Below are positions 1-5,960 of a DNA stretch of 7,723 nucleotides, piece after piece. A program made the position numbers and the translations under genes. Within the stretch, counting starts at the first letter, position 1; each line of letters begins with the position of its first letter. The notes beneath the pieces were generated by a model. That model ran no database searches, was not told the DNA's origin, and saw nothing but the letters and a program-made list of their open reading frames with translations. Location of the stretch: the NCBI GenBank assembly GCA_019313605.1, contig JAFDAW010000139.1:1-7723 (forward strand), read 5' to 3'. The stretch is from Deltaproteobacteria bacterium (lineage in GTDB: Bacteria; Myxococcota_A; UBA9160; SMWR01).

Positions 1-94
1 GAGGCGCCGAGTCGGCATCGATGTCGGTTACGAAACCGTATTGGTAGTCGCGGTTGGCGAGCTTTTCGAGCATCGCATCCGAGGACTGCGTCAT
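1..94 (-). CDS. sufB: SufB N-terminus (Fe-S cluster scaffold subunit), cut by window edge
   Basis: Only the first 31 codons are present; the gene runs off the left edge. The translation begins MTQSSDAMLEKLANRDYQYG and continues FVTDIDADSAP. The KLANR-x-Y-x-YGFVTDI block is characteristic of the SufB N-terminus. SufB is the core subunit of the SufBCD complex, on which Fe-S clusters are built in the cytoplasm. The ATG lies 3 nt after the stop of the upstream regulator. A GGAG ribosome binding site, lying inside the regulator's last codons, sits 6 nt before the start, so the two genes are probably co-transcribed and translationally coupled. SufC, SufD and SufS would be expected beyond the edge but cannot be seen. 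Confidence 0.88.
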   Translation of the reverse strand, partial: MTQSSDAMLEKLANRDYQYGFVTDIDADSAP

Positions 95-97
95 CTT

Positions 98-589
98 CTA
101 CTCCAATGCCTTCGCGTTCGATGCGGTGTGGTCTGTCTCGTCGCCATCCATTCCCACGAGTGGGATGAAGGGACCTGTGGGATCGATTGGCTTGGCGAGA
201 TCAGCCAGCGTGATCTTTTCGAGTGCAGCGTGCACCGCGCCGTTGATGCGGTGCCACGGATCCCGAACCTGGCAACTCGACTCTTGCGCACAAGCTCCCG
301 GTTGGATCGTGCACTCGGTAATTCCGACCGGGCCTTCGAGCGCCGTGATCATCTCGACCACGGGAATTTCATCGGGGCTACGCGCGAGGCTGTAGCCGCC
401 CTTGGATCCGCGCTGTGAAACCAACAAACCCGCCCGGGTCAGCGACTTGAGGATCTTGCTCACGACGGGCGCGGGAAGCTGGGTGTCCTCGGCCAGCTCG
501 CGGGCGTTGTGCGAGTCGTCATCTCTGCACTCGGCGAGATGGGCCATGACGACGATTCCATAGTCGGTGAGGCGGCTGATTCGGAACAC
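98..589 (-). CDS. Rrf2-family SUF-system Fe-S assembly regulator (IscR-like)
   Basis: This 163-aa cytoplasmic transcription factor probably controls the suf operon that it heads. Residues 1-70 form the Rrf2 winged helix: the start FRISRLTDYGIVVMAHLA, the recognition-helix region LPAPVVSKILKSLTRAGLL, and the wing QRGSKGGYSLAR. Three cysteines follow in the order C93-x6-C100-x5-C106, close to the C92/C98/C104 cluster ligands of E. coli IscR, so a [2Fe-2S] sensor is expected. The tail from about residue 130 is acidic and probably disordered. The start is GTG at 589, chosen because the Rrf2 N-terminal motif begins there; a weak CAGG lies 6 nt upstream. The stop is followed after one codon by sufB. 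The promoter and operator at 637-689 suggest autorepression. It best fits the 'SUF system Fe-S cluster assembly regulator' subfamily; it is unrelated to cyanobacterial SufR. Confidence 0.92.
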   Translation of the reverse strand: MFRISRLTDYGIVVMAHLAECRDDDSHNARELAEDTQLPAPVVSKILKSLTRAGLLVSQRGSKGGYSLARSPDEIPVVEMITALEGPVGITECTIQPGACAQESSCQVRDPWHRINGAVHAALEKITLADLAKPIDPTGPFIPLVGMDGDETDHTASNAKALE

Positions 590-636
590 GGTTGACCTGC
601 TGCTGGAAGGCGGTTGATCTGCGAATGAACCCCTTC

Positions 637-665
637 AGGATATCGGACTAAATAGGTCCTGTAAA
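637..665 (-). promoter_or_regulatory. Predicted sigma70-type promoter of the regulator-sufB operon
   Basis: Reading the minus strand, TTTACA (665-660; 5/6 match to TTGACA) is followed after exactly 17 bp by TATCCT (642-637; 4/6 match to TATAAT). Transcription would start near 630 and give a leader of about 40 nt before the GTG at 589. The upstream DNA to about 728 is conspicuously AT-rich compared with the rest of the window, consistent with an upstream promoter element. Seen by eye; no transcription data. Confidence 0.55.
640..664. promoter_or_regulatory. IscR type-1-like operator over the suf promoter
   Basis: The 25-bp site has the layout of the E. coli IscR type-1 consensus: ATA at 640-642, GACT at 646-649, GGTC at 655-658 and TA at 662-663. 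Its core is a perfect inverted repeat GGAC-N7-GTCC (645-648 and 656-659). It occupies the spacer of the predicted promoter and overlaps the -10 and -35 elements at its ends, so a bound regulator would block RNA polymerase. The obvious ligand is the Rrf2 protein encoded directly downstream. The match is to a known consensus recalled from IscR work; the assignment to this regulator is inference. Confidence 0.6.
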
Positions 666-689
666 TATCGGACTTTATTTAGTTTTTTC
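665..689. promoter_or_regulatory. Second, degenerate operator half-site directly upstream of the first
   Basis: The 10-mer ATATCGGACT at 640-649 is repeated exactly at 665-674, a period of 25 bp, so the two copies are head-to-tail and abutting. The right half of this second copy is poor: only ACT (672-674) and AGT (681-683) are opposed, with spacing one base off the first site. It may be a weaker accessory site upstream of -35. Confidence 0.42.
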
Positions 690-783
690 TCAATGAAAAC
701 AGCTATTTATTGACCAAAATTCGATTTTTCAGGGCTCAGATAGCACCTTGGAATCGGCGGGATGGGATCCACGAGCGGCGATC

Positions 784-800
784 GGGGCCGATTCGGCCTC
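784..800 (-). terminator. Possible hairpin terminator at the end of the LuxC-family gene
   Basis: GGCCG (786-790) and CGGCC (794-798) form a perfect 5-bp stem with a 3-nt loop, lengthened by a G-C pair at 784/800 after one mismatch. It begins right at the TAG stop (802-800) of the LuxC-family gene. No T-run follows on the minus strand, so intrinsic termination would be weak. It could separate this operon from the downstream suf promoter. Confidence 0.27.
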
Positions 801-2077
801 TAGGCGATTGCCTCGATATCGCTGAATCGCGCTAGCGGAGCCAGGACTCCGCGACCGGCGTGCCGCCAATCCAGCGGGGGGCTCTGCAGTGAGCCCGGCG
901 CACAGACGCGCGAAGCGCCGAGGTTTGCGAGTGCGTGGGCGAGCCCAGTCGTTTCTTCGCCAAATCCCTCGATCGCCACCGCAGCCAGATGGGCCGCGAA
1001 AGGATGGATCGCTTCGAGCAGGCGCCTGGGATCCGGAACGGGAACGATTCGAATGAAGCGATGCAGCGGAGCGGGTCTCGGTTCGGGGCCATCTTCGACG
1101 ATCACCGTCCAGGCCGTCGCATCACTGGCGTGGATTTCAACGGCGCGCCCCGCCGCGCGTCGAAGCTCGGCCTCGGCGCGCTGCTGCGCGATTTCGTGGG
1201 CGGTGCTCGCATCGATCGATCCACGCGGCCAGTTCTCCTCGGCGTTGGCGAGTGCGGCTGCAATCGCCTCGGCGAGCGCAGCCGCGTGCGCGGGTTCTGG
1301 ATCGACGGCGAAAACCGCGATCGGCGAGAGGCAACCCAATTGATCCCACAGCGCGATGTCGACCGCCAGGCGCTCCGCGAGTTCGATGCGACGCTCGGCG
1401 CTTTCCGGAGGTACGACCGCCGCGATCGAAAGCCGATGCCCGTCGACGACCAGCCGCCTGGGTGGCCTCACCTGGGACTGCACGGTGGCGATGGTTGCAT
1501 CGGAGCCGGTCGCGCAAATGCAGTCCGCTGCGAGCAGTGCGCGGGTGCAGTCTTCGTTGGCGGCGGTGAAGTCCACGACCCGGATACAGCGCCCGAGTTC
1601 TGCATCGGCTTCCGCGATCGACTGGGCGACCAGGTGCGGTGTCAGTGGATCTCGGGAAGCCGCCTTGGCGAGCACCGGAGAGCGCACCGCCAACGGTGCG
1701 ATCAGCGCGAGGAGGCTCGGCATCGGAATCGAGCCCGCGAGCAGGACGGCGGTCGTATCGAAGCCCGAGATCCTGCGATCCGACGCCGAGCCCGGTGGGT
1801 CGATCGGGCCGAGTTCCCGAATCGCGAGTTCTCGCAGTGCGTCGCTCGTCCAATCGCCGAGCGCGCGCTTGAGTCCTTCGCCGATCATCGGTGCCGTGAA
1901 TCCCGTGGCGGCTGGCAGTCGATCCTCCAGATCTCGACGCCAGACGGAGTTGGGATCGCGCCAGCGCTCGAGCACCGCGCCGAGTACTTCGAGCACTTCG
2001 CCGATGGGTCGCCTCTTGAGCCGCTCGCCCGCATCGCGTAGGCGCGAAAAGTTTTCGGCGATCTCGTCGGAGGTCAC
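800..2077 (-). CDS. LuxC-family acyl-CoA/acyl-protein reductase
   Basis: This 425-aa protein is in the LuxC family (aldehyde-dehydrogenase fold), which reduces an activated acyl group to an aldehyde with NADPH through an enzyme cysteine thioester. Visible landmarks are AGSIPMPSL (114-122), like the LuxC PGN-P segment; a nucleotide-binding TGSDATI (190-196); the likely catalytic C249 in WDQLGCLSP; and the C-terminal block DWRHAGRGVLAPLARFSDIE (403-422), resembling the LuxC end motif. It is somewhat shorter than Vibrio LuxC (about 480 aa). The GTG start at 2077 forms a GTGA overlap with the upstream stop and has CGGAG 6 nt before it. The reading frame stays open to 2587, but that extension lies inside the LuxE-family gene and looks like an Arg/Pro-rich shadow. 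It is the last gene of the three-gene operon. The substrate cannot be told from sequence. Confidence 0.85.
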   Translation of the reverse strand: MTSDEIAENFSRLRDAGERLKRRPIGEVLEVLGAVLERWRDPNSVWRRDLEDRLPAATGFTAPMIGEGLKRALGDWTSDALRELAIRELGPIDPPGSASDRRISGFDTTAVLLAGSIPMPSLLALIAPLAVRSPVLAKAASRDPLTPHLVAQSIAEADAELGRCIRVVDFTAANEDCTRALLAADCICATGSDATIATVQSQVRPPRRLVVDGHRLSIAAVVPPESAERRIELAERLAVDIALWDQLGCLSPIAVFAVDPEPAHAAALAEAIAAALANAEENWPRGSIDASTAHEIAQQRAEAELRRAAGRAVEIHASDATAWTVIVEDGPEPRPAPLHRFIRIVPVPDPRRLLEAIHPFAAHLAAVAIEGFGEETTGLAHALANLGASRVCAPGSLQSPPLDWRHAGRGVLAPLARFSDIEAIA

Positions 2078-3186
2078 GGAGAACTCCGGTCGAGGATTTC
2101 GTCGGCGCCGATCGAACAGCCCCGAGCATCCGCGCCGGGTTCGCGCCCGATCACCTCGAATCCGTCGAGGATGGCGCGGCCGAGATCGCCGGTTCGCAGC
2201 GCGAGCACACTTCCCGTGTTGGCGAGATCGACGACGACGATGGATCCCACCTGCCCCGTAGCGGCTTCGTGGCCCGTTTCGGGATCGACGATGACGACGC
2301 GCGCCCAGGGTGGACCCAATTTCCGGCGGGGCTCGCTTGGGCCGCAAATCACAGAATCGTAGAATTGGCTGCCCAGTTCCGTCATCCCGTATTGGTTGAC
2401 GATTCGCTCCGCGGGGATGCCGAGTACGCGTTTGAGTTCCGCGTAGAGTTCCGTGCGGGGGACTTCGCGAGAGCGTCCCTTGAAACCTCCCGTCTCCATG
2501 ATTCGCGACGCGGGCGGCAGGCCGATTAGCACGCCGCGCTGGCTCATGTGGTCGATCAGGTGCACGAACGCGAAGGCGGTGCCACACAAGGTGATGGGCA
2601 TCTCCGACGCGGCGGATTCGACGAGGACCGTCAACACTCGGTCGAAGAGCAATTCGCCATTCTCGACGGCGAAATCGCTGCCCTGCTCACCCAGTGCGTC
2701 GAGTACCACGCCAAACATGTGGGAGAGGGATGAATCAGGTTGTTCGATCGGTGAAGGAGTGAGCACCTGTATGGCCGCGCGGTCCTCGGGCAACAGGAAC
2801 TCCGGGAACATGAAGCGGCGAAAGGTCGGAAGCAGTGAGGCTTCGTAGAGCTCCAGCGTGTCCAGATACAAGGTGCCCCTGACGTCGGACGATGTGCCGC
2901 TCGTTCGGAAACGGTGAACGGTGTCGCTCGCGGGGAAGCAGCGCAACTCGACTTCCTTGAGCGCGCTCGTCGGAACTGCGGGGATCTGCCGCCAGGTTTT
3001 GACATTACTCGGCGTCTGGCTGCGCCCATCGCAAAATCGTCGATAGATTTCGCAATGCTCGAACTGGAACGCGAAGAGTTCGAGCGCGAGTTCTTCGAAG
3101 CGCTTTTCGCTGTAGCTCCAACGGGACTCCCGCATCCATTCGAGCACCCGGCGGTCGATGTCTGCACGGCGGGGATCGGCACTCAT
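2074..3186 (-). CDS. LuxE-family acyl-protein synthetase (acid-activating adenylate-forming enzyme)
   Basis: This 370-aa protein is close in length to Vibrio LuxE (about 380). The family activates a carboxylic acid with ATP to acyl-AMP and transfers the acyl group to its own cysteine, from which LuxC reduces it. Visible motifs are the ATP loop RTSGTSSD (94-101), YGMTELGSQFYDS (266-278, the A5-like motif), RTGDLGR (331-337, the A7-like motif) and GREPGADARGCSIGADEIL near the C-terminus. C357 in RGCS corresponds in position to the C-terminal cysteine acylated in Vibrio LuxE. The ATG at 3186 overlaps the upstream stop as ATGA and has GAGG 7 nt before it. The frame extends further upstream to 3324, but that part lies inside the aminotransferase gene and lacks family features. 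A PaaK-like acyl-CoA ligase is the main alternative; the RGCS ending favours LuxE. Confidence 0.86.
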   Translation of the reverse strand: MSADPRRADIDRRVLEWMRESRWSYSEKRFEELALELFAFQFEHCEIYRRFCDGRSQTPSNVKTWRQIPAVPTSALKEVELRCFPASDTVHRFRTSGTSSDVRGTLYLDTLELYEASLLPTFRRFMFPEFLLPEDRAAIQVLTPSPIEQPDSSLSHMFGVVLDALGEQGSDFAVENGELLFDRVLTVLVESAASEMPITLCGTAFAFVHLIDHMSQRGVLIGLPPASRIMETGGFKGRSREVPRTELYAELKRVLGIPAERIVNQYGMTELGSQFYDSVICGPSEPRRKLGPPWARVVIVDPETGHEAATGQVGSIVVVDLANTGSVLALRTGDLGRAILDGFEVIGREPGADARGCSIGADEILDRSSP

Positions 3187-4460
3187 GCGATGGCCTCGAT
3201 CAGTAGATCCAGCGCAAGTTCGAGCAGGCCGCGATCGATGCTCAGAGGCGGGCAGATCGAAATCGCTCGGCCGTCGTCGCCGCTCGGTAGGGCGATCAAC
3301 CCCGACGTGAGCGCGCGAGCACAAGCGCGCTCCGCTCGCTCGGCCGTGTCGACTTCCACAGCCAATAGGAGTCCGCGACCGCGAACATCCAGGATCTCGG
3401 GTCGTCCATCACAGCGCTCGTGCAGTCGTTCCAGCGCGACGTCGCCGAGTTTGGCCGCGCGTTCGACCAACTTCTCTTCTTCGAGAACCGCGATCGAAGC
3501 GAGTGCGGCCGCACAGCTTGGCGGGTGTCCGATGAAGGTCTGCGTGTGCAGCGCCTCACCATCCGAGATTGGCCAGGCGTCCATGATTTCTGTGCGGCCG
3601 AGGCACGCCGATATCGGCATGCCGGAAGCGAGTCCTTTCGCGACGCAGAGCAGATCTGGGATTACGCACTCGCGGTCACAGGCGAACCAATGCCCCGTGC
3701 GTCCGAAACCGGTGTAGACCTCGTCCGCAATCAGCAACCAGCCTTCGGCGTCGCAGATCGCCCGGAGTTCGGACAGGAAACCGTCCGGAGGGATGCGTTC
3801 ACCACCCCGCCCCTGGATCGGCTCGACGAGCACCGCGCCCACTGCGGCGCTGCAGGTGCCAGCGGCGCGGCGCACATCTTGCGCTTCTCCGAAGCGTGCG
3901 AACGCCGTCAACCCCGGAAGCCGCGCCGCAAACGGCTCGCGGAACATTGGCCGCCAGGTCGCGTCGCGCGCGCCAAGGCTCAAGCCGTGGTACGCACCTT
4001 CGAATGCCACCACACCCGGAGCGCCGCTGGAAAGCAGCGCCGTTTCGAGCGCCATCTCTACCGCGTCGGAACCCGAAGATCCCAGGATCGCCCGGGCCGG
4101 TGCGCCACCCGGGAAATGGCGCACGAGCGCTTCGAGCAGTTCGAGTCGGACTGCTGAGGGGTGCACGTCTCCGAGTCCGTGCATCAAGCGTCCGGCCTGT
4201 TCGGCGATGGCTCGGCTGATGCGGGGGTGCGCGTGGCCGGCGTTGGACACACCGAAACCGGCGGTCAGATCGACGAAACGGTTGCCGTCGACGTCCCAGA
4301 CGTTCGATCCCGAAGCCCGCTCCCAGAATATGGGCGGCTCCGGATCGATGCAGATGACGTTGCGGCTTTCGACGGCGCTGAGGCGCTGGGCGAGCGCGCG
4401 CGAGCGCGGTCCGGGAATCGGAGTCACGAGAGCCGGGGGAAGATTCGCGGACGCTGACAC
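3183..4460 (-). CDS. Class III PLP aminotransferase, first gene of the LuxE/LuxC operon
   Basis: 425 aa if started at GTG 4460, typical for the acetylornithine / 4-aminobutyrate fold. The enzyme moves an amino group between an amine and an aldehyde or ketone through PLP. Motifs: PIPGPRSRALAQRL near the N-terminus, GSSGSDAVEMALE (127-139, phosphate cup), AYHG (156-159), EPIQGRGG (213-220), DEVYTGFGRTG (246-256, with D246 for the PLP nitrogen), VAKGL with catalytic K275, and HTQTFIGHP (305-313). The frame is open to a GTG at 4559, but that would overlap the divergent folK by 69 bp and adds no conserved sequence. GTG 4460 has no Shine-Dalgarno but lies 8 nt after a TACAAT box, suggesting a leaderless mRNA. 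GTG 4427 is another possible start. Coupling to LuxE/LuxC genes suggests an aldehyde amino-acceptor, which is inference. Confidence 0.83.
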   Translation of the reverse strand: MSASANLPPALVTPIPGPRSRALAQRLSAVESRNVICIDPEPPIFWERASGSNVWDVDGNRFVDLTAGFGVSNAGHAHPRISRAIAEQAGRLMHGLGDVHPSAVRLELLEALVRHFPGGAPARAILGSSGSDAVEMALETALLSSGAPGVVAFEGAYHGLSLGARDATWRPMFREPFAARLPGLTAFARFGEAQDVRRAAGTCSAAVGAVLVEPIQGRGGERIPPDGFLSELRAICDAEGWLLIADEVYTGFGRTGHWFACDRECVIPDLLCVAKGLASGMPISACLGRTEIMDAWPISDGEALHTQTFIGHPPSCAAALASIAVLEEEKLVERAAKLGDVALERLHERCDGRPEILDVRGRGLLLAVEVDTAERAERACARALTSGLIALPSGDDGRAISICPPLSIDRGLLELALDLLIEAIA

Positions 4461-4484
4461 GACAGAGGATTGTAGCTGTAGAAT
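4454..4484 (+). promoter_or_regulatory. Predicted folK promoter, possibly leaderless
   Basis: TAGAAT (4479-4484; 5/6 match to TATAAT) ends 6 nt before the folK ATG at 4491, which would place the transcription start at or next to the start codon. CTGACA (4454-4459; 5/6 match to TTGACA) lies upstream with a long 19-bp spacer. No Shine-Dalgarno is present between the box and the ATG, consistent with leaderless translation. Confidence 0.42.
4469..4474 (-). promoter_or_regulatory. Predicted -10 box of the aminotransferase-LuxE-LuxC operon
   Basis: On the minus strand TACAAT (5/6 match to TATAAT) is followed by 8 nt and then the GTG start at 4460, so RNA would begin at or within a few bases of the start codon. 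No convincing -35 is seen. Its position only 4 bp from the opposing folK -10 box means the two promoters share DNA and could exclude each other. Confidence 0.38.
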
Positions 4485-4490
4485 CTGGCC

Positions 4491-5009
4491 ATGGATGGGG
4501 CGATCGAAGAGCAGGTCTACGTCGCGATGGGTTCGAATCTCGGTGACCGAGACGCGCACCTGGCCGCGGGGCTCGCCGCATTGCGGGGGACCGAAGGCAT
4601 CGAGGTCGTCGCCGTCTCGCCCCTATACGAGACGGATCCGGTTGGCCCGTCGCCCCAGGGTCCCTACCTGAATGGGGCGATCCAGCTGTCCACCCGCCTC
4701 GATCCCGATGCCTTGCTGGATCGGCTGCTCGAGATCGAAGCCGCCGAGGGGCGTACGCGCGGTGTCGACCGCAATGTGGCCCGCACCCTGGACCTCGACC
4801 TGCTGCTCTACGGCGACCGCAAACTGGCTGGACCCGACCTCGAGATTCCGCATCCGCGCCTCGCCGAGCGCCCCTTCGTGCTCGAACCGCTCTGCGATCT
4901 GGCAGCGGGATTCATTCACCCGGTTCTCGGGGAAACCATCGAGGCGCTGGCACTTCAGGTTCGCGATCCCGTGGCGGTACGTCGGCGCGCTCCATCCACT
5001 CCGCTTTGA
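4491..5009 (+). CDS. folK: 2-amino-4-hydroxy-6-hydroxymethyldihydropteridine pyrophosphokinase
   Basis: This 172-aa cytoplasmic enzyme of folate synthesis transfers pyrophosphate from ATP to 6-hydroxymethyl-dihydropterin, giving the substrate of dihydropteroate synthase. The family signature is complete: YVAMGSNLGDR (10-20), SPLYETDPVG (43-52), PYLNGAIQL (59-67), RTLDLDLLLYG (98-108, with D101 and D103 matching the Mg-binding aspartates of E. coli HPPK) and IPHPRLAERPFVLEPL (119-134). Length is slightly above the usual 160 or so, because of a basic tail RRRAPSTPL. The ATG at 4491 places the signature at the normal distance from the N-terminus. It is transcribed alone, divergent from the LuxE/LuxC operon and convergent with the LLM oxidoreductase gene. 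No other folate gene is in the window. Confidence 0.95.
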   Translation: MDGAIEEQVYVAMGSNLGDRDAHLAAGLAALRGTEGIEVVAVSPLYETDPVGPSPQGPYLNGAIQLSTRLDPDALLDRLLEIEAAEGRTRGVDRNVARTLDLDLLLYGDRKLAGPDLEIPHPRLAERPFVLEPLCDLAAGFIHPVLGETIEALALQVRDPVAVRRRAPSTPL

Positions 5010-5087
5010 CAGGATGCTGAAAAACTCCTCCCGTTGCCCAGCGCGGATCTCCGCACCGGGCTCGGTCCGGCGTATTCCAGCAACCTG
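5010..5087. repeat. 78-bp imperfect palindrome between convergent genes (MITE/REP-like or bidirectional terminator)
   Basis: The outer arms 5010-5028 (starting CAGGATGCTGAAAAA) and 5069-5087 (ending CCAGCAACCTG) are inverted repeats matching at 15 of 19 positions. The symmetry continues to the centre at 5048/5049, where GCGG-ATCT-CCGC forms the apex; overall 26 of 39 positions pair. The element starts directly after the folK TGA (5007-5009) and ends directly before the TAG (5090-5088) of the opposing gene. A folded transcript from either strand would form a long hairpin, so bidirectional termination is likely. The outer motif resembles TTTTTCAGCA-type intergenic repeats I recall from deltaproteobacterial genomes; that resemblance is from memory only. 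Confidence 0.6.
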
Positions 5088-5933
5088 CTAACGGGCCGAG
5101 CTCATCAAGCTCGCGTAGGTGTCGAGGAGCGGGAGGATCTCGTCGCGTGGAGCCGGCGGCAACATCAGCACGGCGCGCGAAATACCCGCATCGCGATGGC
5201 GCGCGAGCACATCCTGCTCCGGCTGCGCTGCATAGACGGAGACCTCGAGCGTTTCGGGATCTCGCCCCGCTTCTTTTGCCATCTCGTGAAAATGCGAGAG
5301 TCGCTCAGAGATGTTGCCGTCGCGACCGCCGATCGGCATCCATCCGTCGCCGTAGCGAATCGCGCGCCGCGCTCCGCCCGGGAAGCCGCCGCCTACATGG
5401 ATTGGTGGGTGCGGTTTTTGGATCGGCTTCGGCCACATGAAGATCGGGTCGAAGTCGACCAGGTCGCCGTGGTATTCAGCTTCGTCCTGGGTCCAGATCG
5501 CCTTCATCGCTTCGACGCGTTCGCGCATCAATTTGAAACGGCTCTCGGGGCGTGTGCCGTGGTTCTCCATTTCCTCGAGATTCCAGCCTCCGCCGATCCC
5601 GAGCATGAAGCGGCCACCCGACACCTGATCGAGCGACGTCACCAGCTTCGCGGTGTGAATCGGATCGCGCTCGACGATCAGGCAGATTCCCGTCGCGAGC
5701 TTGATCCGGGAAGTTACGGAGGCCGCCGCCGCGAGCGCGACGAAAGGATCGAGGGTGTCGTAGTACATCTTCGGAAGCTCGGGGCCTCCGGGCCACGGCG
5801 ATTTGCGCGAGACCGGGATGTGGGTGTGCTCGGCAACCCAGAGCGATTCGAATCCGCGCTCTTCGGCGGCGCGGCCGAGATCGACCATCGAGATCGAGTA
5901 CTCGGTGGGAAAGATCGTCAGACCGAAGTGCAT
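5088..5933 (-). CDS. LLM-class flavin/F420-dependent oxidoreductase (TIGR03619-like)
   Basis: This 281-aa protein has the luciferase-like monooxygenase TIM-barrel fold, usual for single-domain F420-dependent members. Features: MHFGLTIFPTEYSIS with GRAAEERGFESLWVAEHTHIP (N-terminal strand and the SLWV-EH motif, 20-40), TSRIKLATGICLIVERDP (74-91), LDQVSGGRFMLGIGGGWNLEE (101-121, the hallmark cofactor-binding segment), WPKPIQKPHPPIHVGG (167-182) and RRAIRYGDGWMP (189-200). The family oxidises or reduces small organic substrates with F420H2 or FMNH2; the substrate cannot be predicted. The ATG at 5933 has GGGAG 6 nt upstream. It follows the second aminotransferase by 27 nt on the same strand, so the two are probably one operon. 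An FMN-dependent role is possible, since F420 biosynthesis genes are not in view. Confidence 0.88.
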   Translation of the reverse strand: MHFGLTIFPTEYSISMVDLGRAAEERGFESLWVAEHTHIPVSRKSPWPGGPELPKMYYDTLDPFVALAAAASVTSRIKLATGICLIVERDPIHTAKLVTSLDQVSGGRFMLGIGGGWNLEEMENHGTRPESRFKLMRERVEAMKAIWTQDEAEYHGDLVDFDPIFMWPKPIQKPHPPIHVGGGFPGGARRAIRYGDGWMPIGGRDGNISERLSHFHEMAKEAGRDPETLEVSVYAAQPEQDVLARHRDAGISRAVLMLPPAPRDEILPLLDTYASLMSSAR

Positions 5934-5960
5934 GGCGGGCTCCCGAATTTGACGCCGGAG

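Noticed and set aside
935..2041. 368-codon open frame on the plus strand
   Set aside because: It is antisense to the LuxC-family gene, rich in Arg/Gly, with no recognisable domain or ribosome binding site.
2078..2587. N-terminal extension of the LuxC-family reading frame by 170 codons
   Set aside because: It overlaps the well-conserved LuxE-family gene in another frame and encodes low-complexity Arg/Pro/Gly sequence without LuxC features. A GTG with a good ribosome binding site exists at 2077.
800..3186. A bacterial bioluminescence (lux) operon
   Set aside because: Only LuxC- and LuxE-type genes occur. LuxA/LuxB-like subunits are not in this operon; the LLM protein at 5088-5933 belongs to the same broad superfamily but has single-domain F420-type features and lies in a separate operon.
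4461..4559. Upstream GTG start (4559) for the first aminotransferase
   Set aside because: It would overlap the divergent folK by 69 bp and adds 33 residues with no family conservation.
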